Assembly (NCBI GenBank): GCA_002747135.1 | Contig: PDTE01000025.1 | Location: 92,884 to 156,883 of the forward strand | Direction of reading: 5' to 3' | Length of the DNA: 64,000 nucleotides | Source of the DNA: Desulfobulbus propionicus | GTDB lineage: Bacteria; Desulfobacterota; Desulfobulbia; Desulfobulbales; Desulfobulbaceae | Part shown: positions 32,859 through 41,699 of the stretch, one piece after another | Position numbering within the stretch: the stretch's first letter is position 1 | Layout: each line of letters opens with the position of its first letter | Position numbers and translations under genes: made by a program | Notes under the pieces: model-generated | The model's database searches: none | The model's input: only the letters and a program-made list of their open reading frames with translations | Told to the model about the DNA's origin: nothing

Positions 32859-35800
32859 ATGCAGACAGAGCAGAATCATAAAAAATCTGTGGAGCAAGGG
32901 GGAGGACAGACTGTGGCAGAGGTTCACGGACAGGAAACCGGAAAGAAGAAAACGAGAAAACCGTTGCCGAAAAAGGTGTTGCTGGGCGGGGCAGGTGTCG
33001 TCTTCCTGCTCCTTTTCATCTTTGCCCTGCCGCTGGGAGCGAAATATTACGTTATCGACTGGCTGCAAAAGCATGGTGCGGAACAGGCGGTGATTGACCG
33101 GCTTGGCTGGAACCCCTTTCAGGGGAAGTTCTGGATAAATGGGGTAAACCTGATCCACAAGGGCAAAACAGTGATGAAACAGGAGAGGCTTGACATCAAT
33201 GTCGATTACACCAGCCTGTTTTCCAAAGATGTTGTGCTCTCTTCTCTCAGGTATACCGGGCTCTCCATTGATATTGAACAGACAAGTGACGGCGGCTGGC
33301 AGATTGCTACATTTACCATCCCTGCAGCAGCAGAGAAAGAGGAAAAAACAACGCTGCCAGAGAAGGCCGGGGATACCACTGTGCAGACTCGTCAACAGGT
33401 ACGTGATGCGTGGGCTTTTCTTGCCGATGATGTGGTGTTAACAGACTGTGAAATTCACTATAAAACCCCAGTGCTTGATGTTGTTGTCGATGTTGAATCC
33501 GCTGAGCTGGAGCGATTTTCCACTAGGCAAGGGAGTCCTGCCGGCAATTTGGTACTGAAGGGGAGCATTAACGGCGAGCCTGTCAGTATTGATCTGCACC
33601 AGGTAGAGATTCTGCCGACACTGCGGCTGGAGGGCAAGGTGGGTATCAACCGCTTTGATCTTGATACACTTGATGCCCTGTTGCATGACGCACTGCCGTT
33701 TTTCGGAGGGAGTGCGTCCCTTGACGGAGAGGTGAAGTTTTCTTTTGGCGACAGCGGGATGGACATTAAATACAGCGGCAGTCTAGGTATTGCAAAGGCT
33801 GATGCGGGCTCAGCCTCTTTTCGCACCAGGGCGGAAAATCTCGGCTGGCAGGGTACAATTCACTACCGGATGCCGACAGATGCGCCGATGGAAGTTATTA
33901 CCGAGGGAACGCTTCAGGGAGATGGGTATAGGTTACAGCTTCCCTCTTCGGAAATGCATACCAGCGAGGAGCAGATACAACTCACTGGAACAACACGAGT
34001 CACCATTGGCGACAATGTGCAGGTGGAGCATAATGGCAAACTCGCTGTCAAGGCAGTTTCCCTGGGTTTACCTGCCCTTCGGACCACGGAAGATTCCCTT
34101 CTCTGGGATGGTCATGTGCGCTACGATTCAGCAAAGGCCCATCGTGTAAAGACAAAAGGGAAGCTGGTGATTACAGCTATGGATTACAATATGCCAACAC
34201 AGCATCTGCAACTCAGGGAAGAGCAGATCAAATGGCAGGGCAGTATACGTTATCAAGGGAGAAATGGCAGAAATAATAACGATATAAGGCTGGAAGGAGA
34301 GCTTGGCCTTGCGCCGGTCAGTTTTGAACATGGCAAGACAGAAGAAAAAGTTACTGCCCTGCTTAAGTCCCTGGGCTGGAAAGGGGTTGTCTCCTTCTTT
34401 CAACCGGATGATGGCGGAAGCCAGGTTTCAGCAGATGGAACGCTTTCTGGAGAAGAGGCTGAAGTGACCATGCACGGTAAACACCTTTCTTTTACCGAAA
34501 AAGATGTCAGCCTTGCGGCAACAATGGAACTGCATCTTGGTGACGAGCTGCACATACAAGGTGATACGTCCCTGCAAGCTGGTGCCTTTGCCCTTCAGCA
34601 ATTAGGGAAGAAAGACCCTGTGCTCACCCTGAGCACTCTCGCTGTCAGCAAGATCAAGGGGCTTGGCGGTAAAAAGATTGCTGTAGAGGGGGTTGCTGCT
34701 GCTGATCTTGGGCTAAGAGTAGATGGCGGTTTCCCCCTTAACGTAACGGTTTCTGCTATTGAACTGGGTAATTTTTTCACCTCTGATCTGGAAAATTTTA
34801 CCCTGGATTCTCTTGCCCTGAAAAGTCCAGAGCTTGTCTCCCTGCATAACGGCAAAGACCTTCTTTCCCTTGATGATATTCTTTGTTCCGGCCTGAAGGC
34901 AGATTTGAGCGGATCAGCTTCGGCTGCCAGCGTATCCCTGAACAACCTCCTCTTTCTGGAGGATGGCAACAAGCAGGGAGCCGCTCTCAACCAGGCAGAA
35001 CTAAAAGGTATACGCTGGTCAGGCAAAGATGGAATTACAGCTGCGGATATTGCGCTTGACACCCTTTCAACGACCATTATCCGGACTTCTGACGGGGCGA
35101 TACATCTTGCCTCACAGCTTGCGGCCATGCAGAAAAACAGCGGCGCGGAAAAGACAAAAGAAAAGCAGCCCAAAGAGGTCACGGCAGCAACCGGACCGAT
35201 GCCTGTTACCATCAAGCTGGATAAGGTGCGTATCCTCAGGGACAGCCTGATCGAATTTAAGGATCACACCCTTAAAGAACCCTATCAGACCAGTCTGGTT
35301 ATCGATCAATTTCAGATAACGAACCTGAACTCTGCCAAACCCGACCATAAAAGCCCTTTCAGGTTATCAGGAACTCTTGAGGGACGGGCACCAGTAAAGA
35401 TAGAGGGCGATATCTGGCCCTTTCAAAAGGATATTGGTATTGATCTGTCACTGGCATTAAGAAACTACCCTTTACGGAATCTCTCCCCTTATCTGACTGA
35501 AGGAGCGGGTGTGGGGCTTGCCGGAGGAGAGCTGAAACTGAACAGCTCAGTCCTGTTGAAGAAAGGATATCTGAAGAATACAAATGAATTCCTGCTGGAA
35601 CAACTCGAAACAAACATGGTTTCAGACGAACTGAACAAACGTCTGCCCATCCCCCTGGACACGGCCCTTTCTGTTTTGCGGGACAACAATGGCAATATTA
35701 AACTGTCGGTACCGCTAAGCGGCGAGCTGGACAAGCTGCATGTCGGCCTGGCAGATATTATTGTGACTGCCCTTGAAAAAGCAGTGGTTCCGGCATTGAC

Positions 35801-36242
35801 CGGATATGCCGTCTATGCGTTGGGGCCTTATGGTGCCCTCGCCTATGCGGGGATAAAACTGGGTGAGGATCTGCTGAAAGAGAAAGATTTGCCGGTGATC
35901 TTTGTCAAGAGAGAGGTCACTCTGGTTGCTCAGCAGAAAAAACTCATCGACCCGATAGGCAAAAGGATGCAGGCAGAGACAAAGGAAGATATGCGGATTT
36001 GCCCCATTGTTGCCTCGTGGGAGATGATGGACAAGGAGCAGATCAACGCCGTTTCAGGACGTGTTGTTCCTGTTTCCCCGGATATGCGGCAGCAGCTTGA
36101 TGAGTTAGGGCAAAGCAGGGCCAGGAATATTCAGAATTATCTTGCCCGGAACTATGGTATTGAGAAGGATCGGCTGCTGCTCTGTACTACCGTCATCCGG
36201 GAGGAGAAAAAGATGCTGCCGCTGGTTATTTTACGCAAGTAG
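32859..36242 (+). CDS. Giant DUF748 (AsmA-like) envelope protein
   Basis: A 1127-residue protein with a basic cytosolic N-terminus, one membrane anchor (about 45-70: VLLGGAGVVFLLLFIFALPL) and a long periplasmic part rich in beta-strands with repeated patterns such as QLTGTTRVTIGDNVQVEHNG. The C-terminal third has DUF748 hallmarks (IKLDKVRILRDSLIEFKD; PFRLSGTLEGRAPVKIEGD). The end (SRARNIQNYLARNYGIEKDR) is OmpA-like. DUF748 and AsmA/YhdP relatives are thought to form lipid-transport bridges between the membranes; a similar role is inference. I chose the ATG 8 nt after AGGTGA. The 3' end overlaps the convergent kinase gene by 17 nt. Confidence 0.85.
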   Translation: MQTEQNHKKSVEQGGGQTVAEVHGQETGKKKTRKPLPKKVLLGGAGVVFLLLFIFALPLGAKYYVIDWLQKHGAEQAVIDRLGWNPFQGKFWINGVNLIHKGKTVMKQERLDINVDYTSLFSKDVVLSSLRYTGLSIDIEQTSDGGWQIATFTIPAAAEKEEKTTLPEKAGDTTVQTRQQVRDAWAFLADDVVLTDCEIHYKTPVLDVVVDVESAELERFSTRQGSPAGNLVLKGSINGEPVSIDLHQVEILPTLRLEGKVGINRFDLDTLDALLHDALPFFGGSASLDGEVKFSFGDSGMDIKYSGSLGIAKADAGSASFRTRAENLGWQGTIHYRMPTDAPMEVITEGTLQGDGYRLQLPSSEMHTSEEQIQLTGTTRVTIGDNVQVEHNGKLAVKAVSLGLPALRTTEDSLLWDGHVRYDSAKAHRVKTKGKLVITAMDYNMPTQHLQLREEQIKWQGSIRYQGRNGRNNNDIRLEGELGLAPVSFEHGKTEEKVTALLKSLGWKGVVSFFQPDDGGSQVSADGTLSGEEAEVTMHGKHLSFTEKDVSLAATMELHLGDELHIQGDTSLQAGAFALQQLGKKDPVLTLSTLAVSKIKGLGGKKIAVEGVAAADLGLRVDGGFPLNVTVSAIELGNFFTSDLENFTLDSLALKSPELVSLHNGKDLLSLDDILCSGLKADLSGSASAASVSLNNLLFLEDGNKQGAALNQAELKGIRWSGKDGITAADIALDTLSTTIIRTSDGAIHLASQLAAMQKNSGAEKTKEKQPKEVTAATGPMPVTIKLDKVRILRDSLIEFKDHTLKEPYQTSLVIDQFQITNLNSAKPDHKSPFRLSGTLEGRAPVKIEGDIWPFQKDIGIDLSLALRNYPLRNLSPYLTEGAGVGLAGGELKLNSSVLLKKGYLKNTNEFLLEQLETNMVSDELNKRLPIPLDTALSVLRDNNGNIKLSVPLSGELDKLHVGLADIIVTALEKAVVPALTGYAVYALGPYGALAYAGIKLGEDLLKEKDLPVIFVKREVTLVAQQKKLIDPIGKRMQAETKEDMRICPIVASWEMMDKEQINAVSGRVVPVSPDMRQQLDELGQSRARNIQNYLARNYGIEKDRLLLCTTVIREEKKMLPLVILRK

Positions 36243-38478
36243 CAGAAAAATCTGCTTGCAGACCGTCAGGCTCCAGGTGCGTCGTTAAGATATCTGTAAG
36301 TGATTTAATCGTAAAGGGCTTCTGCAAAAACGTCACCGCTCCAGCATCAAGCATTTCCAGAATTTTGTCATCCTGGCCAAAGCCGGAGCTAAGGATAACC
36401 TTCACTTCAGGATCTAGTTTCCGTAACCCCAAAAAGCACTCCTTACCGGACATCTTTGGCATGATCAAATCAAGGATAACAATATCAATTTCTTCCCTGT
36501 TCTCACTGTAGAGAGCAAGCCCCTCCGCCCCATCTGAGGCTGTCAACACCTGGTATCCCGCTACTTTAAGCAGCTCTTTTGTTGTTGAACGAATAAGCTC
36601 GTCGTCATCAATAAGCAAAACTCTCCCGCTGCCCTCAAGCTGGGAGACCGGAAAAACGGTCGTGTCGCTTTTTTTCGGTTTCTCATGTTTGGGAATAAAA
36701 AAGGTAAAAGAACTGCCACGCCCTGCCTCTGAAGAAACCTCAATAAACCCATCATGCTCTTTCACTATATTAAAGACTACAGTCAGACCGAACCCTGCCC
36801 CCTGAGTATTTTTCTTTGTGGAGTAAAAGGGAAGATAGATCCTGGAGATTTCATCTTGAGCAATACCAACTCCATCATCTGAGACTTGCACGCACCAGTA
36901 ATTATCGTGGACAGCTTCGGGATGAACTTTCTGGAAAGAGGTGTCAGTCGCAGAGTCCATTATCTCAATACTCATGTTCCCTCCCCAGGTATCGTCGTCT
37001 CTCATAATGGTCATCGCGTGGGCGGCATTCACGCAAAGATTGACCACCACCTGCTCCAGCTGCGTTGCATCAGCCAGAACCAGAGCCGGTCCTTTATGAT
37101 AACAAACATTGATCTCAATGGATTTATCCAGAGAATTTTCTATGATGGCGACAGCATGACAGACAACATCATTAATATCCACCGCACTGACTTCCAGGGT
37201 ATCCTTTTTGGAAAAGGTCAGAAGCTGACGAATGACCCTTGATGCACGCAGGGAAGACTCTTCGATCTTCTCCAGGGAGTCAAGCAGCTCTTCCGGCTCA
37301 AGCTCGTCAGCCTTGCTTTTCAGCTTAAGCAAGGACACATGCCCGGTAATGCCGCCAAGTACATTATTAAAATCATGGGCCAGCCCGCCAGCCATGAAAC
37401 CAACTGCTTCAACTTTTTGCGCCTGAATCAATTGTTGTTCCGCTTTTTTACGGTCAGTTATATCAAGAACGCTGACAATGATATAGTCTGGCTCCGACAA
37501 CATTATTTTCCTTGCTGCCAATTCAATATAAAATGTGGTTGTACTCCCGAGTTGATACGCCTCCCAGCCCAGAGACGAGCCGCTTCCCTCCACCATGTTT
37601 TTCCACTCTTCCAGAAATATCCGCCCCTTTCTTTCTGGAACGACAAGACGGCAAAGGTGTAATCCATCAATAAGGTCCTGTTTCTCTCTGGCCCCAAACA
37701 TGGTCACGGCAGCAGTATTCACGTCAACTATCCTGCCGTCAGCCTTACACAAAAGGATGGCAAGAAAACAGGAATTAAAGATGGCACTGTATTTCTTTTG
37801 ACTTTCAACGATAACGCCCTTACTGTCGCTGACACGCTGAGCCATGCTGTTGAGGCCTTCTACGAGTTGATTCAGGTCTTCATGCCGCAACGGTGCTATT
37901 TTTTGTTTAAAATCGCTGTCGCCGAATCGCTGCACTCCCTGTATCAGTTTTTTCAGAGGGGAATGGAGGATGCGGCAAAAAAGGATATGGAGCAGGTACG
38001 AGTTGACGATCAGGATGAAAAATACCAGCAAGGCGATAATCATAAGGGTGGTCTGCTGCGCGGAGCGAACCTCTGTATCGGCAAGCAGTATCGTCACTTC
38101 ACCGAGGTGTATCCCCCTGTGATAAAGTTGCCGATGAATTTCCGGGATAATTGATTCTTTCTGCACAAATTCATCAACAAGCAGACCTGTTGCCTGTGAC
38201 TCGAGGCGAACGCCGAAGAGTCTGCCTGAAGCCACATAGCTTTTGGCACTGTTTACAGCCATCTCGTTATCCAGGGTGTACAAGGGATATATCAGCACCT
38301 CTGAAATTTCCTCAGCGGTTGCCTGGGCACACCGGCGCAGGATCCTGACCTTGCAAAAGGTAGTATACAGGTAGAATGCTGCTCCTATAACGACAAGAGT
38401 GGCAACAATCAGTGCAGTGACCCAGATGGTCAACTCCCAGACAACTGTCCTGCTGTGTTGTTTCGGCCACTTTCTCAC
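36226..38478 (-). CDS. Transmembrane hybrid sensor kinase (HAMP-PAS-HisKA-HATPase-REC)
   Basis: 750 residues. Two membrane segments (about 15-38 and 142-165) enclose a periplasmic domain of about 100 residues. Then follow a HAMP linker (LHSPLKKLIQGVQRFGDSDF), a PAS domain (about 225-350), HisKA with GGLAHDFNNVLGG near 375, an ATPase domain (NLCVNAAHAM; GAGFGLTV) and a C-terminal receiver (about 625-745, acceptor Asp in IVILDLIMPKMSG). It starts 6 bp after the periplasmic binding protein gene, so that protein probably presents the ligand to this kinase. Confidence 0.9.
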   Translation of the reverse strand: MRKWPKQHSRTVVWELTIWVTALIVATLVVIGAAFYLYTTFCKVRILRRCAQATAEEISEVLIYPLYTLDNEMAVNSAKSYVASGRLFGVRLESQATGLLVDEFVQKESIIPEIHRQLYHRGIHLGEVTILLADTEVRSAQQTTLMIIALLVFFILIVNSYLLHILFCRILHSPLKKLIQGVQRFGDSDFKQKIAPLRHEDLNQLVEGLNSMAQRVSDSKGVIVESQKKYSAIFNSCFLAILLCKADGRIVDVNTAAVTMFGAREKQDLIDGLHLCRLVVPERKGRIFLEEWKNMVEGSGSSLGWEAYQLGSTTTFYIELAARKIMLSEPDYIIVSVLDITDRKKAEQQLIQAQKVEAVGFMAGGLAHDFNNVLGGITGHVSLLKLKSKADELEPEELLDSLEKIEESSLRASRVIRQLLTFSKKDTLEVSAVDINDVVCHAVAIIENSLDKSIEINVCYHKGPALVLADATQLEQVVVNLCVNAAHAMTIMRDDDTWGGNMSIEIMDSATDTSFQKVHPEAVHDNYWCVQVSDDGVGIAQDEISRIYLPFYSTKKNTQGAGFGLTVVFNIVKEHDGFIEVSSEAGRGSSFTFFIPKHEKPKKSDTTVFPVSQLEGSGRVLLIDDDELIRSTTKELLKVAGYQVLTASDGAEGLALYSENREEIDIVILDLIMPKMSGKECFLGLRKLDPEVKVILSSGFGQDDKILEMLDAGAVTFLQKPFTIKSLTDILTTHLEPDGLQADFSATCVK

Positions 38479-38484
38479 AATGCG

Positions 38485-39255
38485 CTACCGATACTTGTTG
38501 AATATTTTTTGTATTTCCCCCTGAGCTGCCATTTCCTGAAGAAAAGAGTCAATCTTGTTACGCAGGTACCCGTCTCCATGACGCTTTTTTGAAAGCCCAA
38601 AGTAGAGGGGAGTCTTTTGAGGGGGAGCATAGGAAATCTTTTCTACCAAATCAGCAAGTCCGCAGTGCATAATGCTGTATTCAATGTTTGGGCTGGTGCC
38701 AACCGTAGCGTCAATCCTGTTGAGGGCAACCATCTTGATCAGTTGCTCTTCGGTAGGAACTGCGACCTTGTCCAGCTTTTTATCAGAATCAAAAGGCTCA
38801 AAATAAACAGAGCGGAGCGAATACCCAATTTTCAAGCCATAAAGATCTTCATAGGTTTTAAGCTGCTTTCCACGGCCTTTTTGGGTATAAAAAACTGGCT
38901 GAACAGAGAGATAGGATGTGGGCACATAGAGGATGTACTCGCTTCTCTGCCTTGAGCAGGCTATTCCGGTAATAATATCAGCGTTACCCTGTTTCATCAT
39001 CTCCAGGGCCCTGGCAAAGGGATGACGCTGAATTTCTATCTCTTTTTCGAGATATTGTTCCAGTTGTTTGAGTATATCAATGTCAATCCCGGTAAAACCA
39101 CAGGCACTGCCGGGTGAATGTATGCGAAACGGTGGCCAGATTTCAATAACGGCTATATATTTATCCGCTGCCCGGGCAGCAGCAGGTAAAGCTGACCAAA
39201 AGAGAACACAGAGAAAAAACAGCAGATATGTTCTATAACTTACTGTTTGAGACAT
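38485..39255 (-). CDS. Periplasmic solute-binding protein (SBP_bac_3), sensory partner
   Basis: 256 residues with a signal peptide (cleavage near PAAARA-AD, about 29) and the type II periplasmic binding fold: CGFTGIDIDILKQL, HPFARALEMMKQGNADII, GLKIGYSLRSVYFEPFD and RIDATVGTSPNIEY. Polar amino acids are the usual ligands of this family. No ABC permease is near; the next gene, 6 bp away on the same strand, is a hybrid kinase with a periplasmic domain. I infer a two-part sensor rather than a transporter. Confidence 0.88.
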   Translation of the reverse strand: MSQTVSYRTYLLFFLCVLFWSALPAAARAADKYIAVIEIWPPFRIHSPGSACGFTGIDIDILKQLEQYLEKEIEIQRHPFARALEMMKQGNADIITGIACSRQRSEYILYVPTSYLSVQPVFYTQKGRGKQLKTYEDLYGLKIGYSLRSVYFEPFDSDKKLDKVAVPTEEQLIKMVALNRIDATVGTSPNIEYSIMHCGLADLVEKISYAPPQKTPLYFGLSKKRHGDGYLRNKIDSFLQEMAAQGEIQKIFNKYR

Positions 39256-39277
39256 TCACCCCTACCAGTTAAAGCTA

Positions 39278-39340
39278 CACCAGCATGACTGGACCAGGTT
39301 GACAGCCACGGCAACCCTTGAAAGCCCATAACTTCGATCA
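39278..39340 (+). repeat. Family 8 diverged repeat, copy 3
   Basis: CCAGCATGACTGGACCAGG, CAGCCAC, then 13 nt to TGAAAGCCC and ACTT. It lies just upstream of the binding-protein gene, on the opposite strand to copy 2 relative to the gene. Confidence 0.4.
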
Positions 39341-39426
39341 GCACAGACAGCATTTCCGCCGGAAAACCTCAGAAAAAAAACATTTCTATCTGTTTAATAT
39401 CACGTCATTTGGATAAAATCAAGAAT

Positions 39427-39458
39427 AAAAAAAAGGCCCTGCGCTCACACGCAGAGCC
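39427..39458 (-). terminator. Rho-independent terminator of the FMN glutamate synthase gene
   Basis: Read on the minus strand: GGCTCTGCG, a 6-nt loop, CGCAGGGCC and eight Ts. A family B element now lies between it and the gene's stop codon; before that insertion it began about 25 bp after the stop. Confidence 0.85.
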
Positions 39459-39615
39459 GTACCTGATCACAGGCACTGCATCTTTGCCCGATCACCAATG
39501 TCCGCATACTCTTGTAGAGCGGAAAATGGTGCTTGCCCAATACTGTTGCACCTGTGACCAGTTACACGTCAGAAACAGAAAATAACACCAAAGCACAGGC
39601 CCAGAGACTGGTTAC
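39459..39615 (+). mobile_element. Family B element, 157 bp, exact 8-bp duplication GCAGAGCC
   Basis: GTACCTGATCACAGGCAC at the left, the internal CACCTGTGACCAGTTAC, and GACTGGTTAC at the right. GCAGAGCC occurs at 39451-39458 and 39616-39623. The duplicated octamer is one arm of the terminator stem. Confidence 0.9.
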
Positions 39616-39647
39616 GCAGAGCCTTATGTCCTGGAGGCGTCTGAAGA

Positions 39648-41276
39648 TTACCTCTCCAGAATATTTTTTGCGGTTTCGTCCATGACATCAGTGATAAATA
39701 AAATACCGGTCTCAGCCTCGGTTTCACGGTTTCCGGAAGCGATATCGCTGCGGGATATCTGCTTAAGGTCGAACTTGCGTGCCCCGGCAAGTAGCTGCTG
39801 CAGACCGGCAGAGAGCTTGTCAACCAGGCACCAGATGGCGACGGCACCAAGCGGTACGTTTCTCATTTCGTCCTTGCCGACCTTTTTTTGCACGTCTGCA
39901 TAACAGGCAAAAATTTCCTCGGCAGAGGAGCCGTATTTAGCCACAGCAGCAGGAAGTTTCTCCCAGTTGCCGTTGACAGCTTCGCGACATTCAGGATTGA
40001 GTACACCTTCGATGTTTGAACCGAGGAAGCCGGGAATCATCATGGCGCGGCCCATACAGATCATCTTGGTGTACGGCGCGCCCATTGCAAGGCCCTTGAA
40101 GATGCTGCTGCCCTTGGCGAACCCACCGGCAAAAGACAGATCTACCACCTTCTGGCCCCTGGCGGCCAGAAGGCTGGCATATTCGTGCGCCTTGGCGTGC
40201 AGCAGGATAGAGGGAACGCCCCAGCTTTCCATCATGTTCCAGGGGCTCATGCCGGTGCCGCCGCCTGAACCGTCTATGGTCAGCAGATCAAGCTCTGCTT
40301 CAGAGGCGAATTTGATGGCCATGGCCAGTGCTTCCATTCCATAGGAACCGGTCTTAAGCGAGATACGCTTGAAACCAAGCTCACGAAGGTAGTTAACGGA
40401 ACTCATGAAGTCGTCACGTACCTGGTCATAGCTGGAAAGATTGGTGTAGCCCAGGCGGCTGTGGCGGGCAAAATGCTTGATGGCGCCAGCCTTGTACCCC
40501 TCCTGCACCTCGGTTTTTTCCGGATCAGGATCAACCAGATAGCCGCGTTTCTTGAGGAACAACGCATAGTCAAGGCTGGAAACTTCAATTTCACCGCCGA
40601 TGTTCTTTGCTCCCTGCCCCCATTTGAGTTCTATGATCACCTTGCTGCCATATTTTTCAGCAACATATTCAGCGACACCGTTGCGGCTGTCTTCTACATT
40701 GAGCTGGACGATTATTGCGCCATATCCATCATAGTAGCGCATGTAGGTATCAATCCGGCGCTCCAGTTCAGGAGCCTTGGTAATTCGCCCGTTCCTGAGC
40801 TCGGCTTCACGATCAACGCCGACCACGTTTTCGCCGACAACGATGGGTGCGCCAACAAGAGCGCAGCCAGCAGCGAAGGAATCCCAGTATTTGGCGGCGA
40901 TGAAGGTCGAACCGAGTGCTCCAGTCATGAACGGGACCTTACATTTAGTCTTTTCCCTGGCACCGAAAGAGGTTTCCAGGGAAACATCTGTGAAAAGCAG
41001 GTCCTGGTCGGTGTCCGGGGCCCCCATAGCCCCGTAGCTCAGCCCCTGGATGCGGAGCGAATTATAAGAAACCCCGACGTGAGTGGTGTTTCCACTTCCG
41101 GCAGTTACAACACCGAAATCACGGGGGTAGAGTATTTCACGTCCACGAAGAGAGGAAAGCCACGATTCGCATTTGCCCTGACAGTCAGCTCTGCACAAGG
41201 TGCAGAGTCCCGACTCAGTCGCGTTTCCGCGGTTCACACTTCCCAATACATCATTACTCTTTGGCCAATTGTTCAT
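39648..41276 (-). CDS. FMN-binding glutamate synthase family protein (GltB2-like)
   Basis: 542 residues. I start at MNNWPKSND because GGAGG lies 4 nt upstream; the frame open before it is spurious. The N-terminus has a tight cysteine cluster (CTLCRADCQGKC), possibly an iron-sulfur site. The body is the FMN-binding alpha/beta barrel of archaeal-type glutamate synthase: VELKWGQGAKN-like phosphate contact, LDLLTIDGSGGGTGMSPW, and FAGGFAKGSSIFKGLAMGA. It lacks the amidotransferase domain and would need ammonia from a partner subunit. No partner genes are adjacent, so the real substrate is uncertain. Confidence 0.88.
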   Translation of the reverse strand: MNNWPKSNDVLGSVNRGNATESGLCTLCRADCQGKCESWLSSLRGREILYPRDFGVVTAGSGNTTHVGVSYNSLRIQGLSYGAMGAPDTDQDLLFTDVSLETSFGAREKTKCKVPFMTGALGSTFIAAKYWDSFAAGCALVGAPIVVGENVVGVDREAELRNGRITKAPELERRIDTYMRYYDGYGAIIVQLNVEDSRNGVAEYVAEKYGSKVIIELKWGQGAKNIGGEIEVSSLDYALFLKKRGYLVDPDPEKTEVQEGYKAGAIKHFARHSRLGYTNLSSYDQVRDDFMSSVNYLRELGFKRISLKTGSYGMEALAMAIKFASEAELDLLTIDGSGGGTGMSPWNMMESWGVPSILLHAKAHEYASLLAARGQKVVDLSFAGGFAKGSSIFKGLAMGAPYTKMICMGRAMMIPGFLGSNIEGVLNPECREAVNGNWEKLPAAVAKYGSSAEEIFACYADVQKKVGKDEMRNVPLGAVAIWCLVDKLSAGLQQLLAGARKFDLKQISRSDIASGNRETEAETGILFITDVMDETAKNILER

Positions 41277-41549
41277 CTTTCCTCCATAGGTAAATGTTTG
41301 TGAATTCGACAATGAAAGTCGTAGTCCTTGTTGTTTAGCTGAATCACTGGTAAAAGTCACCAAAAAATAACAATGGAACAGGCAGGTGATGCCGCAGTCG
41401 TTCGCCATGGGGCGTCCAGCGAGGTATATTTACCTGTACAAGGACATGACAGTTTATGTATATTATCCAGAAGCTGTCCAGCAATAAGCGGTCTCGCCCC
41501 GATGTGTATGACCACGGATTAAACGGCAGGATTATTCAGAAAATGGACA
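41277..41549. other. Spacer upstream of the glutamate synthase gene
   Basis: The region should contain the promoter of the minus-strand synthase gene. I see no clear -35/-10 pair and no riboswitch that I can identify. The ribosome site GGAGG is at its left edge. Confidence 0.3.
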
Positions 41550-41679
41550 GTGCTCGCGATCAGCCGCATAAAGAGGCTATAGCTGCCAATCGCGCTTACC
41601 CGAATCCGGGCAGCCTGAAAGCAGTTGCAGGCGCAAAGCAAGTAAAAACAAGAGGGTAAAAACCTCTGTGAGCAGGTAC
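41550..41679 (+). repeat. Family A2 element, 5'-truncated
   Basis: GCTCGCGATCAGCCGCATAAA, AGCTGCCAATCGCGCTTACCC, GAAAGCAGTTGCAGGC and the end GTGAGCAGGTACC. It lies 20 bp ahead of the nnr gene. Confidence 0.65.
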
Positions 41680-41699
41680 CAAAAAGAGCAACACATATC

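Noticed and set aside
40461..41303. A 280-codon open frame opposite the glutamate synthase gene
   Set aside because: It is a shadow of a clearly coding strand; no family features.
41277..41408. Upstream extension of the glutamate synthase frame
   Set aside because: A perfect GGAGG precedes the internal ATG, and the extension has no similarity to the family.
41277..41480. Glutamine or guanidine riboswitch upstream of the glutamate synthase gene
   Set aside because: I could not find the conserved cores of either class; only a weak GC-rich stretch is present.
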